A DNA stretch of 12,951 bases. Origin: Candidatus Sordicultor fermentans (GTDB lineage: Bacteria > Atribacterota > Atribacteria > Atribacterales > Caldatribacteriaceae). Positions 7,478 through 12,951 of this stretch are shown here, in pieces. A program made the translations under genes and the position numbers. The notes beneath the pieces were generated by a model. The model worked only from the letters and a program-made list of their open reading frames with translations, ran no database searches and had not been told where the DNA came from. The first letter of the stretch is position 1; every line of letters begins with the position of its first letter. The DNA is taken from positions 1 to 12,951 of the forward strand of contig DGDO01000082.1 of assembly GCA_002385475.1 (NCBI GenBank), written 5' to 3'.

Positions 7478-8050
7478 TTGGTGTATTTAATAGTAGGTCT
7501 GGGCAATCCAGGAGAAAAATACTCGCATACCCGGCATAATGCGGGTTTTCGAGTAGTAGATCGTTTTTCTCGCCAATACAACTGGAAATGGCAAAATATC
7601 GGTCATCGTCTTAGCTGGACAAAAGGAGAAGTTGAGGGAAAGCAAGTTTATCTATTGAAGCCCCTTACCTATATGAATCAAAGCGGGGAGGGGCTTCTCT
7701 ATTTTCCCCGATTTAAGCTTTTTTCTGAGGGAATCTTAATTGTGGTCCACGATGAGATGGACTTTCCTCCGGGGGTGGTGCGAATCAAAAAAGGAGGAGG
7801 CACTGCCGGACACCGAGGATTGAATTCTCTAATAGAAACCTTAAAAACAGACGATTTTTTACGTGTTCGAGTGGGAATAGGTAAACCACTTTCTCGAGAG
7901 GAAGCCATAGATTACGTTCTGGGAGTGCCAGAAGGGGAAGAGAAAGCTCTCTTAGAGAAAGGAGAGGAAAGAGCAGTTTCCGCTCTTTCCTCTATCTTAG
8001 AGGAAGGATGGGAGAGAGCTATGAATAAATACAATGCGCAAGAAGATTGA
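7478..8050 (+). CDS. pth: peptidyl-tRNA hydrolase
   Basis: Cleaves peptidyl-tRNA that drops off stalled ribosomes, recycling the tRNA; cytoplasmic. 190 residues, a normal length. Active-site residues are all visible: Asn10 in VGLGNPG, His20 in TRHNAGF, the HDEMDFPPG segment with Asp92, Asn116 in HRGLNSLIE, and RVRVGIGKP. The start is TTG 7478, immediately after the rplY stop, with GAGGA (7463-7467) 10 nt upstream. A GTG one codon later (7481) is the alternative and would shorten the protein by one residue. Pairing with rplY is a common gene order. The stop TGA overlaps the Shine-Dalgarno of the next gene. Confidence 0.97.
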   Translation: MVYLIVGLGNPGEKYSHTRHNAGFRVVDRFSRQYNWKWQNIGHRLSWTKGEVEGKQVYLLKPLTYMNQSGEGLLYFPRFKLFSEGILIVVHDEMDFPPGVVRIKKGGGTAGHRGLNSLIETLKTDDFLRVRVGIGKPLSREEAIDYVLGVPEGEEKALLEKGEERAVSALSSILEEGWERAMNKYNAQED

Positions 8051-8059
8051 GGTGGAAAA

Positions 8060-8638
8060 ATGGAAAAAAAGAAATTAGCTGAAACTTTCTCCCTGGTGCT
8101 ACAGCCCAGCGCTATAGCAGTGCTTTTGTATCTTGTGGTGAGCTTTAGTTTTGCAAGAGGCTGGAGAGCCTGGTTTTTCTTTTTAATTGGCCTGCTTTTT
8201 GTGGGCATATTCCCGATACTACTGGTTATCTTCTTAACTAAAAAGGGAAAAGTTTCTGATCCTGATTTGCCCAACAGAGAAGAGCGTTTTTTTCCTTATT
8301 TAATGATTTGTGGTCTTTACCTTTTAGCTCTGGTTATTTTCCTTCTTACTTCTGCACCTTTACCTCTTGTAGCCATTACCTGTTGTTATCTGGGAGTAAC
8401 CTTTGTGGGAGCAATTGTTTCTCTTTTCTGGAAGATTAGTCTTCATCTCGCTGGTGTTGCCGGTCCTGTTACTGCGATGGCCATGATTATTAGCCCTTAC
8501 TGGGCGTTTCTTTATCTTTTGCTTTTGCCTCTGGGCTGGGCGAGAATTTATTTAGCAAAACATGATTTGTATCAGGTTGTGGCTGGAAGTGTGATGTCTA
8601 TAGTTATTACTTTTATTATTGTATCAAGCATAGTTTAA
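8060..8638 (+). CDS. PAP2-like integral membrane protein with altered phosphatase motifs
   Basis: 192 residues with about six hydrophobic membrane segments (near 17-33, 37-58, 76-98, 100-122, 140-158 and 175-192). The C-terminal half resembles PAP2/lipid-phosphate phosphatases. Lys125 and His129 sit in KISLHLAGVAG, and a WARIYLAKHDLYQVVAG segment supplies Arg162, His168 and Gln172. In canonical PAP2 enzymes the motifs are K-x6-RP, PSGH and SR-x5-H-x3-D. Here the R-x5-H spacing is kept, but PSGH is absent and the last Asp is Gln. From memory, a branch annotated only as PAP2-like shares this form. It may act on a lipid pyrophosphate or may not be catalytic. ATG 8060 has AGGTG (8050-8054) overlapping the pth stop, and sir2 follows after 10 nt, so it is embedded in the operon. 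Family moderate, function unknown. Confidence 0.7.
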   Translation: MEKKKLAETFSLVLQPSAIAVLLYLVVSFSFARGWRAWFFFLIGLLFVGIFPILLVIFLTKKGKVSDPDLPNREERFFPYLMICGLYLLALVIFLLTSAPLPLVAITCCYLGVTFVGAIVSLFWKISLHLAGVAGPVTAMAMIISPYWAFLYLLLLPLGWARIYLAKHDLYQVVAGSVMSIVITFIIVSSIV

Positions 8639-8648
8639 GGAGAGAAAG

Positions 8649-9392
8649 ATGGACGAAAGTTTATTTAAAAAAGCGGCATCTTTTATGCTGGAACGTAAAC
8701 CCTGGTTGGTGCTCACTGGAGCAGGAATATCAACGGAAAGTGGCATCCCCGATTTTAGAAGCCCAGGTAGTGGTTTGTGGGATAAATATGACCCCATGGA
8801 GATTTTATCTACCGATGTTCTTTTTAATCGCCCTCATGTTTTTTATCAGGAAGGCCTTCCGGTTCTTATGAAGTTTGAAGAGGCTCAGCCTAATAGAGCT
8901 CACTACATTCTGGCTGAGTGGGAAAAGGAAGGTTTAGTAGAGGCGGTAGTCACCCAAAATATAGACAGCTTGCATTATAAAGCTGGTTCTCAAAAAGTGC
9001 TGGAGATTCATGGCCATCTTCGCTCTGGCCATTGCCTCAAGTGTCGGGCTTCTTTTCCCATTAGAGTTATGAAAGAAAAAGTAGATGAAGGAGACATACC
9101 ACCCCATTGCCAGTGTGGCGGCATTATCCGTCCTGATGTTGTGCTGTTTGGCGATATGTTACCTCCTTGCTTCGAAGAGGCCGTGGAGCTGGCTCATCGT
9201 CTTCCTCTTTTGGTTATTGGTTCTAGTTTGCAAGTTTCTCCGGCCAATTTTCTCCCTTCTTATAGTCCTTACCTTATTATAGTTAATCTGGAGCCTACTC
9301 CTTTTGACCAGCGAGCTCATTTTGTTTTACAAGGGAAAGCCAGTGAGGTTCTCTGGAGACTCGATGAGGCTATGAAGAATTCAGGAAGTTGA
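8649..9392 (+). CDS. NAD-dependent protein deacylase, Sir2 family
   Basis: Removes acetyl or other acyl groups from protein lysines, consuming NAD and releasing nicotinamide and O-acyl-ADP-ribose. 247 residues, normal for bacterial sirtuins. It has the NAD loop GAGISTESGIPDFR (24-37), TQNID (102-106), the catalytic His121 in EIHGHL, a zinc knuckle with Cys129/Cys132 and Cys154/Cys156 (the second pair is CxC), RPDVVLFGD and a GSSLQVSPA segment. I do not see the Ala-Tyr-Arg pattern of CobB-type desuccinylases clearly, so deacetylation is the safer guess. ATG 8649 has an AAGGAGAG site overlapping the stop of the preceding gene, so it is last in the glmU operon. Its final 12 bases overlap the end of the convergent transporter gene. 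Confidence 0.95.
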   Translation: MDESLFKKAASFMLERKPWLVLTGAGISTESGIPDFRSPGSGLWDKYDPMEILSTDVLFNRPHVFYQEGLPVLMKFEEAQPNRAHYILAEWEKEGLVEAVVTQNIDSLHYKAGSQKVLEIHGHLRSGHCLKCRASFPIRVMKEKVDEGDIPPHCQCGGIIRPDVVLFGDMLPPCFEEAVELAHRLPLLVIGSSLQVSPANFLPSYSPYLIIVNLEPTPFDQRAHFVLQGKASEVLWRLDEAMKNSGS

Positions 9393-10457
9393 GGAGAGTT
9401 TATTAGTTTTCAGCTTATTAGTTTTCCGGTGGTGGGAAAGCAGTCCTTTTAAGATACCGGCCACTGGTATAGCAATGATTAACCCTAACGCCCCATAAAG
9501 CTTTCCCCCCACTGCAAGAGCGAAAAGAACAGTTAGAGGATGAAGACCAGTTTCTTTGCCCAGAAGCTGGGGAGATATAAATATTCCTTCTACAAAATTG
9601 ATGCCTCCAAAAAGAAGTATTACTCCTAAAACCAACCATGGTGATTTAGTAGCTGCTAAAATAATAGCCGGTATAGCACCAAGCACGGGACCGAGGTAGG
9701 GGACTACTTCTACTATTCCAGCAATAACCCCTATAGCCAGAGCAAAATCTATCTTCATCAGGGCCAAGCCAACACTAGCGCATGTTCCTACAAAAAGGGC
9801 AATTAAAGCTCTCCCTCTTATAAACCCTCCTAAAACCTGGTCAATTTCCCGGAGTAAGGCTATGTATTCCCTTCGTCGAGAAGGAGGAAACAATCTTACT
9901 AAAGAGCGGCGGACTTTAGTAGCATCAGCCATAAAAAAGTAAAGAGCCACAGGAGTCATAATAAAGCCTAAAAAGATAATATTAGCCAGGATAGATACTA
10001 AGTTGGGAATACCGCTAATTACGTGAGTTAAGTAATTTTGGAGATTGGTGGAAATATTAGTTAAGAAACTTTCTACAGCCTGAGAAATGTTTGAATCTGG
10101 ATAGCGTTCATCAAGTTTATCTAATCCTTCAATTATTTTCTCAATCAGGGTTTCTGAGTACTGAGGCCACTGAAAGGTCAGGGTTCTAAATTGAGAAATT
10201 ACTTCGGGAACCAGAAAGATAAAAAGAGATAAGAAAAATACCAGTATTGCCACAAACACTATAATCACCGAGAGTTTCCAGGAGAGCCCCCGAGAATTCA
10301 GGAGTTGAACAACAGGAGAAAGAGCATAAGCTAAAAGCCCACCTAAGGCAAAGGGTATTAAGACATCTTTTAGTAAATAGGCGAGATAAAGAGCGATGAC
10401 GATGAGAATGAGATAGTAGAAATTTTTTATTATTTTTCCTTCTTCTGAGTTATTCAT
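9381..10457 (-). CDS. AI-2E family transporter (YdiK/PerM-like membrane protein)
   Basis: Polytopic inner-membrane protein of 358 residues, usual for the family. Two N-terminal membrane segments (near 13-29 and 32-50) and a third near 60-82 precede a large loop. The conserved C-terminal half has GGFIRGRALIALFVG, the VPYLGPVLGAIPA motif and GLHPLTVLFALAVGGKLYGALGLI. Family members are linked to AI-2 export (E. coli TqsA) or Na+/H+ antiport; the substrate cannot be told here. The frame is open to a Met at 10571, but that would overlap the divergent glycosyltransferase start, and the extra 38 residues are not family-like. I therefore use the Met at 10457, preceded by a GGGA-rich site. The C-terminal tail holds a tandem pentapeptide KTNKL. 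The end overlaps sir2 by 12 bp. Confidence 0.92.
   Translation of the reverse strand: MNNSEEGKIIKNFYYLILIVIALYLAYLLKDVLIPFALGGLLAYALSPVVQLLNSRGLSWKLSVIIVFVAILVFFLSLFIFLVPEVISQFRTLTFQWPQYSETLIEKIIEGLDKLDERYPDSNISQAVESFLTNISTNLQNYLTHVISGIPNLVSILANIIFLGFIMTPVALYFFMADATKVRRSLVRLFPPSRRREYIALLREIDQVLGGFIRGRALIALFVGTCASVGLALMKIDFALAIGVIAGIVEVVPYLGPVLGAIPAIILAATKSPWLVLGVILLFGGINFVEGIFISPQLLGKETGLHPLTVLFALAVGGKLYGALGLIIAIPVAGILKGLLSHHRKTNKLKTNKLSSTS
9400..9429. repeat. two-copy 15-bp tandem repeat in the transporter C-terminus
   Basis: TTATTAGTTTTC occurs at 9400-9411 and again at 9415-9426, a period of 15 bp that keeps frame and yields the duplicated KTNKL pentapeptide of the minus-strand transporter tail. 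It lies just beyond the sir2 stop codon. Confidence 0.8.
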
Positions 10458-10488
10458 TTTCCCTTTCCCTGCTTTATATGATAGTATT

Positions 10489-10517
10489 ATTGTAAACGTA
10501 CAAGGGGAGATTTCCAA
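10489..10517 (-). promoter_or_regulatory. candidate promoter of the AI-2E transporter gene
   Basis: Read on the minus strand, TTGGAA (10517 to 10512) and TACAAT (10494 to 10489, five of six) are 17 bp apart, placing the transcript start near 10481 and giving a leader of about 24 nt. The same 99-bp intergenic region must also serve the divergent glycosyltransferase. A TTTCC/GGAAA inverted repeat (10511-10515 and 10522-10526) overlaps the -35 and could be an operator. Confidence 0.45.
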
Positions 10518-10556
10518 TAGGGGAAATAATAAAATTGAAGAACGGGTGAAGAAGTA

Positions 10557-11267
10557 ATGCTGCAATCTCAAAAAATCACCGTTTTAATTCCCACTTATAA
10601 CGAAGCTCCCAGATTACCCAGGGTGCTGGAGGTAGTCTGCAAGATCAAGTGGGTAGATGAGGTAGTGGTAATCGATAGTCACTCCCAGGATGGGACTCTG
10701 GATGTAGCTCGTAGTTTTCCGGTAGAGGTTATTCCTCTGGATAAAGACAGAGGAAAGGGAGCAGCTCTTGCAGAAGGAATTCGGCTGAAGAAAGACAGCG
10801 ATATTTATGTTTTTCTGGATGCTGATTTGATTGGTCTTACTGAAGAACATGTCCTGGCGCTGGTTAAGCCTTTGATAGAAGACCCCTCTTTAGCTATGAC
10901 TATTGGTGTTTTTGAGAGAGGTCGAAGATTGGGTGACCTTGCTCAAAAATTTTTTCCCATTCTCAACGGGATGCGAGGAGTGCGAGGAGAGTGGGTGAGA
11001 AACTTACCTGATTTTTCCTGGACTCGTTTTGGAGTGGAAACTTTTCTGACCAGAGTTGCCCTAGAAAATAAGGCAAATGTAGAGTTCCCGGCACTTCCTG
11101 GTTTAGCCCACTATCATAAAGAGGAGAAATATGGCTTTTTTCTGGGGTTTTACCATCGGATTAAGATGTATAAAGAAATAGTGCAAACTCTTTTTCTTTA
11201 TAAAAAACGAATAGAAAATTGGCCTAAACTGGTAGGAGAGGGAGAAAAACACGGTGTCATGGTATAG
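10557..11267 (+). CDS. family 2 glycosyltransferase
   Basis: Single-domain GT-A glycosyltransferase of 236 residues. Visible elements are the nucleotide-binding N-terminus LIPTYNEAPRL (10-20), Asp40 in VIDSHSQDGT, DKDRGKGAALAEGI (62-75) and the metal-binding DAD at 88-90 (FLDADLIGL). No membrane segments are evident. The RGKGAA and DADL combination is shared with glucosyl-3-phosphoglycerate synthase-like and polyprenyl-phosphate sugar transferases. The donor could be UDP-glucose, GDP-mannose or a similar sugar, and the acceptor cannot be inferred. ATG 10557 has a GGTG site (10545-10548) 8 nt upstream. It is divergent from the transporter and is followed 78 nt later by the cyclase gene on the same strand. 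Confidence 0.88.
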   Translation: MLQSQKITVLIPTYNEAPRLPRVLEVVCKIKWVDEVVVIDSHSQDGTLDVARSFPVEVIPLDKDRGKGAALAEGIRLKKDSDIYVFLDADLIGLTEEHVLALVKPLIEDPSLAMTIGVFERGRRLGDLAQKFFPILNGMRGVRGEWVRNLPDFSWTRFGVETFLTRVALENKANVEFPALPGLAHYHKEEKYGFFLGFYHRIKMYKEIVQTLFLYKKRIENWPKLVGEGEKHGVMV

Positions 11268-11273
11268 CGTAAT

Positions 11274-11289
11274 ATAAAATGAATTTTAT
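11274..11289. repeat. AT-rich palindrome upstream of the cyclase gene
   Basis: ATAAAAT (11274-11280) and ATTTTAT (11283-11289) form a perfect 7-bp inverted repeat around GA. It lies just after the glycosyltransferase stop and about 57 nt before the cyclase ATG. It could be a regulator-binding site, but such AT-rich palindromes also arise by chance. Confidence 0.35.
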
Positions 11290-11345
11290 CAGTTGTTTTT
11301 TAATTATGGTCGTTTCATGAGTTGGTTTTTCCTCCATCAACCGAA

Positions 11346-11987
11346 ATGAAGAAAATTTATGATTTGACCCTTCCTCTTACTACCGATATCCCGGTTTTTC
11401 CCGGCCAACCTCCTCTTTCTCTTTTACCATGGAGTGACTTGAAAATTCATGGTAGTGCTACCAATGCGTTTTTTATGGTAGAACATACCGGCACTCATCT
11501 CGATGTTCCTGCTCACTTCATTGAGGGAGGAAGAACAGTGGAAGAGATACCCCTGGAACGTTTCTGGGGAGAAGCTCTGGTTTTAGATGTCTCCTCTTAC
11601 CTTGGTAGAGGAGAGCTAAGACTTCCTGACCTGGAAAGGGTTTTAGGAGAAAAAGATATAAAAGAGGGAGACATTGTACTTTTCTATAGCGGTGTAGATA
11701 AGCTATTGGGTAAGCCAGAATACTTTACTCAAGGAGTTTTCCTGACTGAGGAGGTAGCTAAATTTTTGATAGATAAAAAAGTAAAGGGGGTAGGAACTGA
11801 TAGTCCGAGTATTGATTCCCAGCCCTTTGCGGTTCATCGCCTTCTTTTAGCTCGAGAAATCATCATTTACGAATCTTTAACCAACCTCAGGGAGCTCCGG
11901 AGTAAAAGAATCATTTTCGTCGGGTTTCCTCTGAAACTAAAAGGGTGCACTGGCTCACCCATTAGAGCCGTAGCTATTTGTGGTTAA
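11346..11987 (+). CDS. cyclase family protein (kynurenine formamidase-like metal hydrolase)
   Basis: 213 residues, normal for the PF04199 cyclase family. It opens with KKIYDLTLPLTTDIPVFPG, a typical family start. The signature metal motif HTGTHLDVPAHF (47-58) supplies His51, Asp53 and His57, and GVGTDSPSID (149-157) gives the second conserved segment. Characterised relatives include KynB kynurenine formamidase and related amide or ester hydrolases. No tryptophan-degradation genes are nearby, so the substrate is unknown. The frame is open to a TTG at 11322, but ATG 11346 better fits the family N-terminus. Neither start has a good ribosome-binding site. It may share a transcript with the glycosyltransferase upstream, and it ends just before a long inverted repeat. 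Confidence 0.87.
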   Translation: MKKIYDLTLPLTTDIPVFPGQPPLSLLPWSDLKIHGSATNAFFMVEHTGTHLDVPAHFIEGGRTVEEIPLERFWGEALVLDVSSYLGRGELRLPDLERVLGEKDIKEGDIVLFYSGVDKLLGKPEYFTQGVFLTEEVAKFLIDKKVKGVGTDSPSIDSQPFAVHRLLLAREIIIYESLTNLRELRSKRIIFVGFPLKLKGCTGSPIRAVAICG

Positions 11988-11995
11988 CTGTAAAT

Positions 11996-12040
11996 ATTAT
12001 GCCGAGGGGAGAAGATTTTTTGTTTTCCCCTCGGCATAAT
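11996..12040. terminator. 15-bp perfect inverted repeat between convergent genes, probable bidirectional terminator
   Basis: ATTATGCCGAGGGGA (11996-12010) is exactly complementary to TCCCCTCGGCATAAT (12026-12040), with a 15-nt T-rich loop whose edges can extend the stem by about three more pairs. It begins 8 nt after the cyclase stop and lies about 55 nt beyond the end of the convergent TPR gene, so it can form on both transcripts. There is no immediate T-run on either side. The nearest is at about 12055-12067 on the plus strand. Confidence 0.65.
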
Positions 12041-12095
12041 TCGGTCTTTAAGCAGTTTTTTTGTTTTTAGCGCCGCAAAGCTATCCTACCTTGAA

Positions 12096-12734
12096 TTATT
12101 TTGCTCGATTTTTGGCTTCTTTTAGCCAGTACTGGGCGGTTTTATCGTCAGGCCGAAGTGATAGATATTTTTCTAATGCCCGTGCTGCATTATGGTAATC
12201 TTTGGTCTCGAAGTAGGCCATGCCCAGCCAGTAGTGAGCTTTGTCCATGTTAGGGTTAAGAGATATGGCTTGCCGGAAAAGCTCGATAGCAGCAGAGTAA
12301 TCCTTGTTTTCAAATTTGAGATAACCCTGTTCATAACTTTCCCAGGCATCTTTCCCGTACTTTTTCCAGTTCTCGCATTTTTCCAGGAAATATTTGGCTT
12401 GAGTATTATCTGGTTCTAATTGTACAACCTTCTTCCACGCCCATATGGCTTCATCTATCATTTCCTCCTCTTGGTAAGTGCGAGCTAACCAGAACCACGC
12501 TTTAGTGAAGTTGGGTTTGGCAGTTACTGCTTCTACAAAGAACTGAATAGCTTCCTCTTTCCTCCCCGCTTGATACAGGTTATAGCCCTGATCGAACATC
12601 ACCTGGGCGTAACCTTCAGTTGTTACATCAAAGCTGTAAATAGGCTGCCCAAAATCGGCGCTTTGAGCTAAAGGAGTAATTGACAATAAAAAAAGTAAGT
12701 TCAGAACGAGAATGGCTTTTTTATTTTTGAGCAT
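12096..12734 (-). CDS. exported tetratricopeptide-repeat protein
   Basis: 212 residues. A signal peptide (Lys3, Lys5-6, hydrophobic core 7-19) has a probable cleavage site after Ala-Gln-Ser 25 and no lipobox Cys. It is followed by at least four TPR units, roughly 41-74, 75-108, 130-163 and 164-197, recognisable from repeated patterns such as AWFWLARTY-EAIWAWKK and AHYWLGMAY-AARALEKY. A charged linker (about 109-129) divides them into two pairs. TPR domains bind partner proteins. The location would be the periplasm or cell surface. No specific role can be assigned. ATG 12734 follows a GGAAGGGA purine-rich site. The sequence upstream (12735-12810) is very AT-rich and may hold the promoter, but no convincing hexamer pair stands out. 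Confidence 0.88.
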   Translation of the reverse strand: MLKNKKAILVLNLLFLLSITPLAQSADFGQPIYSFDVTTEGYAQVMFDQGYNLYQAGRKEEAIQFFVEAVTAKPNFTKAWFWLARTYQEEEMIDEAIWAWKKVVQLEPDNTQAKYFLEKCENWKKYGKDAWESYEQGYLKFENKDYSAAIELFRQAISLNPNMDKAHYWLGMAYFETKDYHNAARALEKYLSLRPDDKTAQYWLKEAKNRAK

Positions 12735-12841
12735 CTCAATCCCTTCCTTTCTAAATTGATAGGTATTTTATATATATTTTAACACATTTAAAAAACAGAG
12801 CTATAAAGAAAAAACTTCCTTATTGATTCCTCTCGTTTTTC

Positions 12842-12951
12842 CGTCACCCCTGAATAATTCTATCAACTATAAGGGGATATCCCTTATTAACCCCTTTTTG
12901 TTCGTCACCCCGGCAACTTTTGAGCCATTTTTAGCCTGCCCCTGAATGTAT
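12842..12951. repeat. non-coding tail with short repeated motifs (possible dispersed-repeat element)
   Basis: CGTCACCCC occurs at 12842-12850 and 12903-12911, each after a T-run, and CCCCTGAAT occurs at 12847-12855 and 12939-12947. Between them AAGGGG (12871-12876) can pair with CCCCTT (12891-12896). The rest of the upstream non-coding stretch (12735-12841) is AT-rich with no gene. The element appears to continue past the window end. Confidence 0.4.

Noticed and set aside
7912..8274. A 120-codon minus-strand ORF across the pth/PAP2 junction.
   Set aside because: It lies opposite two well-supported genes and has no recognisable motif, so it is a shadow of their coding sequence.
10458..10571. 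N-terminal extension of the AI-2E transporter to the Met at 10571.
   Set aside because: It would run into the divergent glycosyltransferase start and cover the likely promoter, and the extra 38 residues lack family character.
12069..12090. CGCCGCAAAGCTA resembles the 3' half of a GEMM-I (cyclic-di-GMP) riboswitch.
   Set aside because: The upstream GGCAAACC half and the tetraloop-bearing hairpin are absent within the expected distance, and no gene follows on that strand.
12871..12899. AAGGGG/CCCCTT hairpin with T residues as a plus-strand terminator.
   Set aside because: Only 6 bp with a 14-nt loop and the T-run overlapping the stem, and no plus-strand gene ends nearby.

Overview
This window is a mostly ordinary, gene-dense stretch of a bacterial chromosome. 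Two features suggest a deep-branching anaerobic diderm: the moderately AT-rich sequence, and an ABC binding protein whose signal peptide has no lipobox cysteine. Atribacterota-like or Dictyoglomus/Thermotogae-like lineages are possible. This placement is an impression from gene content and signal peptides and is low confidence. All large ORFs match known families, and there is no CRISPR array, insertion sequence, prophage or rRNA.

Left block (1-4075): the C-terminus of a BMP-type (nucleoside/simple-sugar) ABC permease is followed within 30 nt by a full-length transketolase. A 480-nt non-coding gap comes next, containing a possible folded element, repeat-like debris and a candidate promoter. 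It leads to a BMP-family (Med/PnrA-like) solute-binding protein that ends at a textbook intrinsic terminator. Together these genes suggest import of nucleosides or pentose-containing compounds, with the carbon entering the non-oxidative pentose phosphate pathway.

Middle block (4113-9392): a tRNA-Gln(TTG) gene sits behind a perfect-consensus sigma-70 promoter. A tight six-gene run follows: glmU, prs, rplY (ctc), pth, a PAP2-like membrane protein with altered motifs, and a Sir2 deacetylase. Gaps are 0-20 nt and several start codons touch or nearly touch the preceding stop. The run combines cell-wall precursor synthesis, PRPP synthesis, a ribosomal protein and peptidyl-tRNA recycling with two less expected genes at its 3' end.

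Right block (9381-12951): an AI-2E-family transporter converges on and overlaps the Sir2 gene. It is divergent from a family-2 glycosyltransferase that is followed by a kynurenine-formamidase-like cyclase. A 15-bp perfect inverted repeat lies between the cyclase and a convergent gene for an exported TPR protein. The last 200 bases are non-coding and contain short repeated motifs.

I found no clearly new multi-gene system. The observations most worth checking are the paired arms and hairpin at 2433-2548, the transketolase placed inside a BMP transporter locus, the altered PAP2-like protein next to sir2, and the long inverted repeat at 11996-12040.
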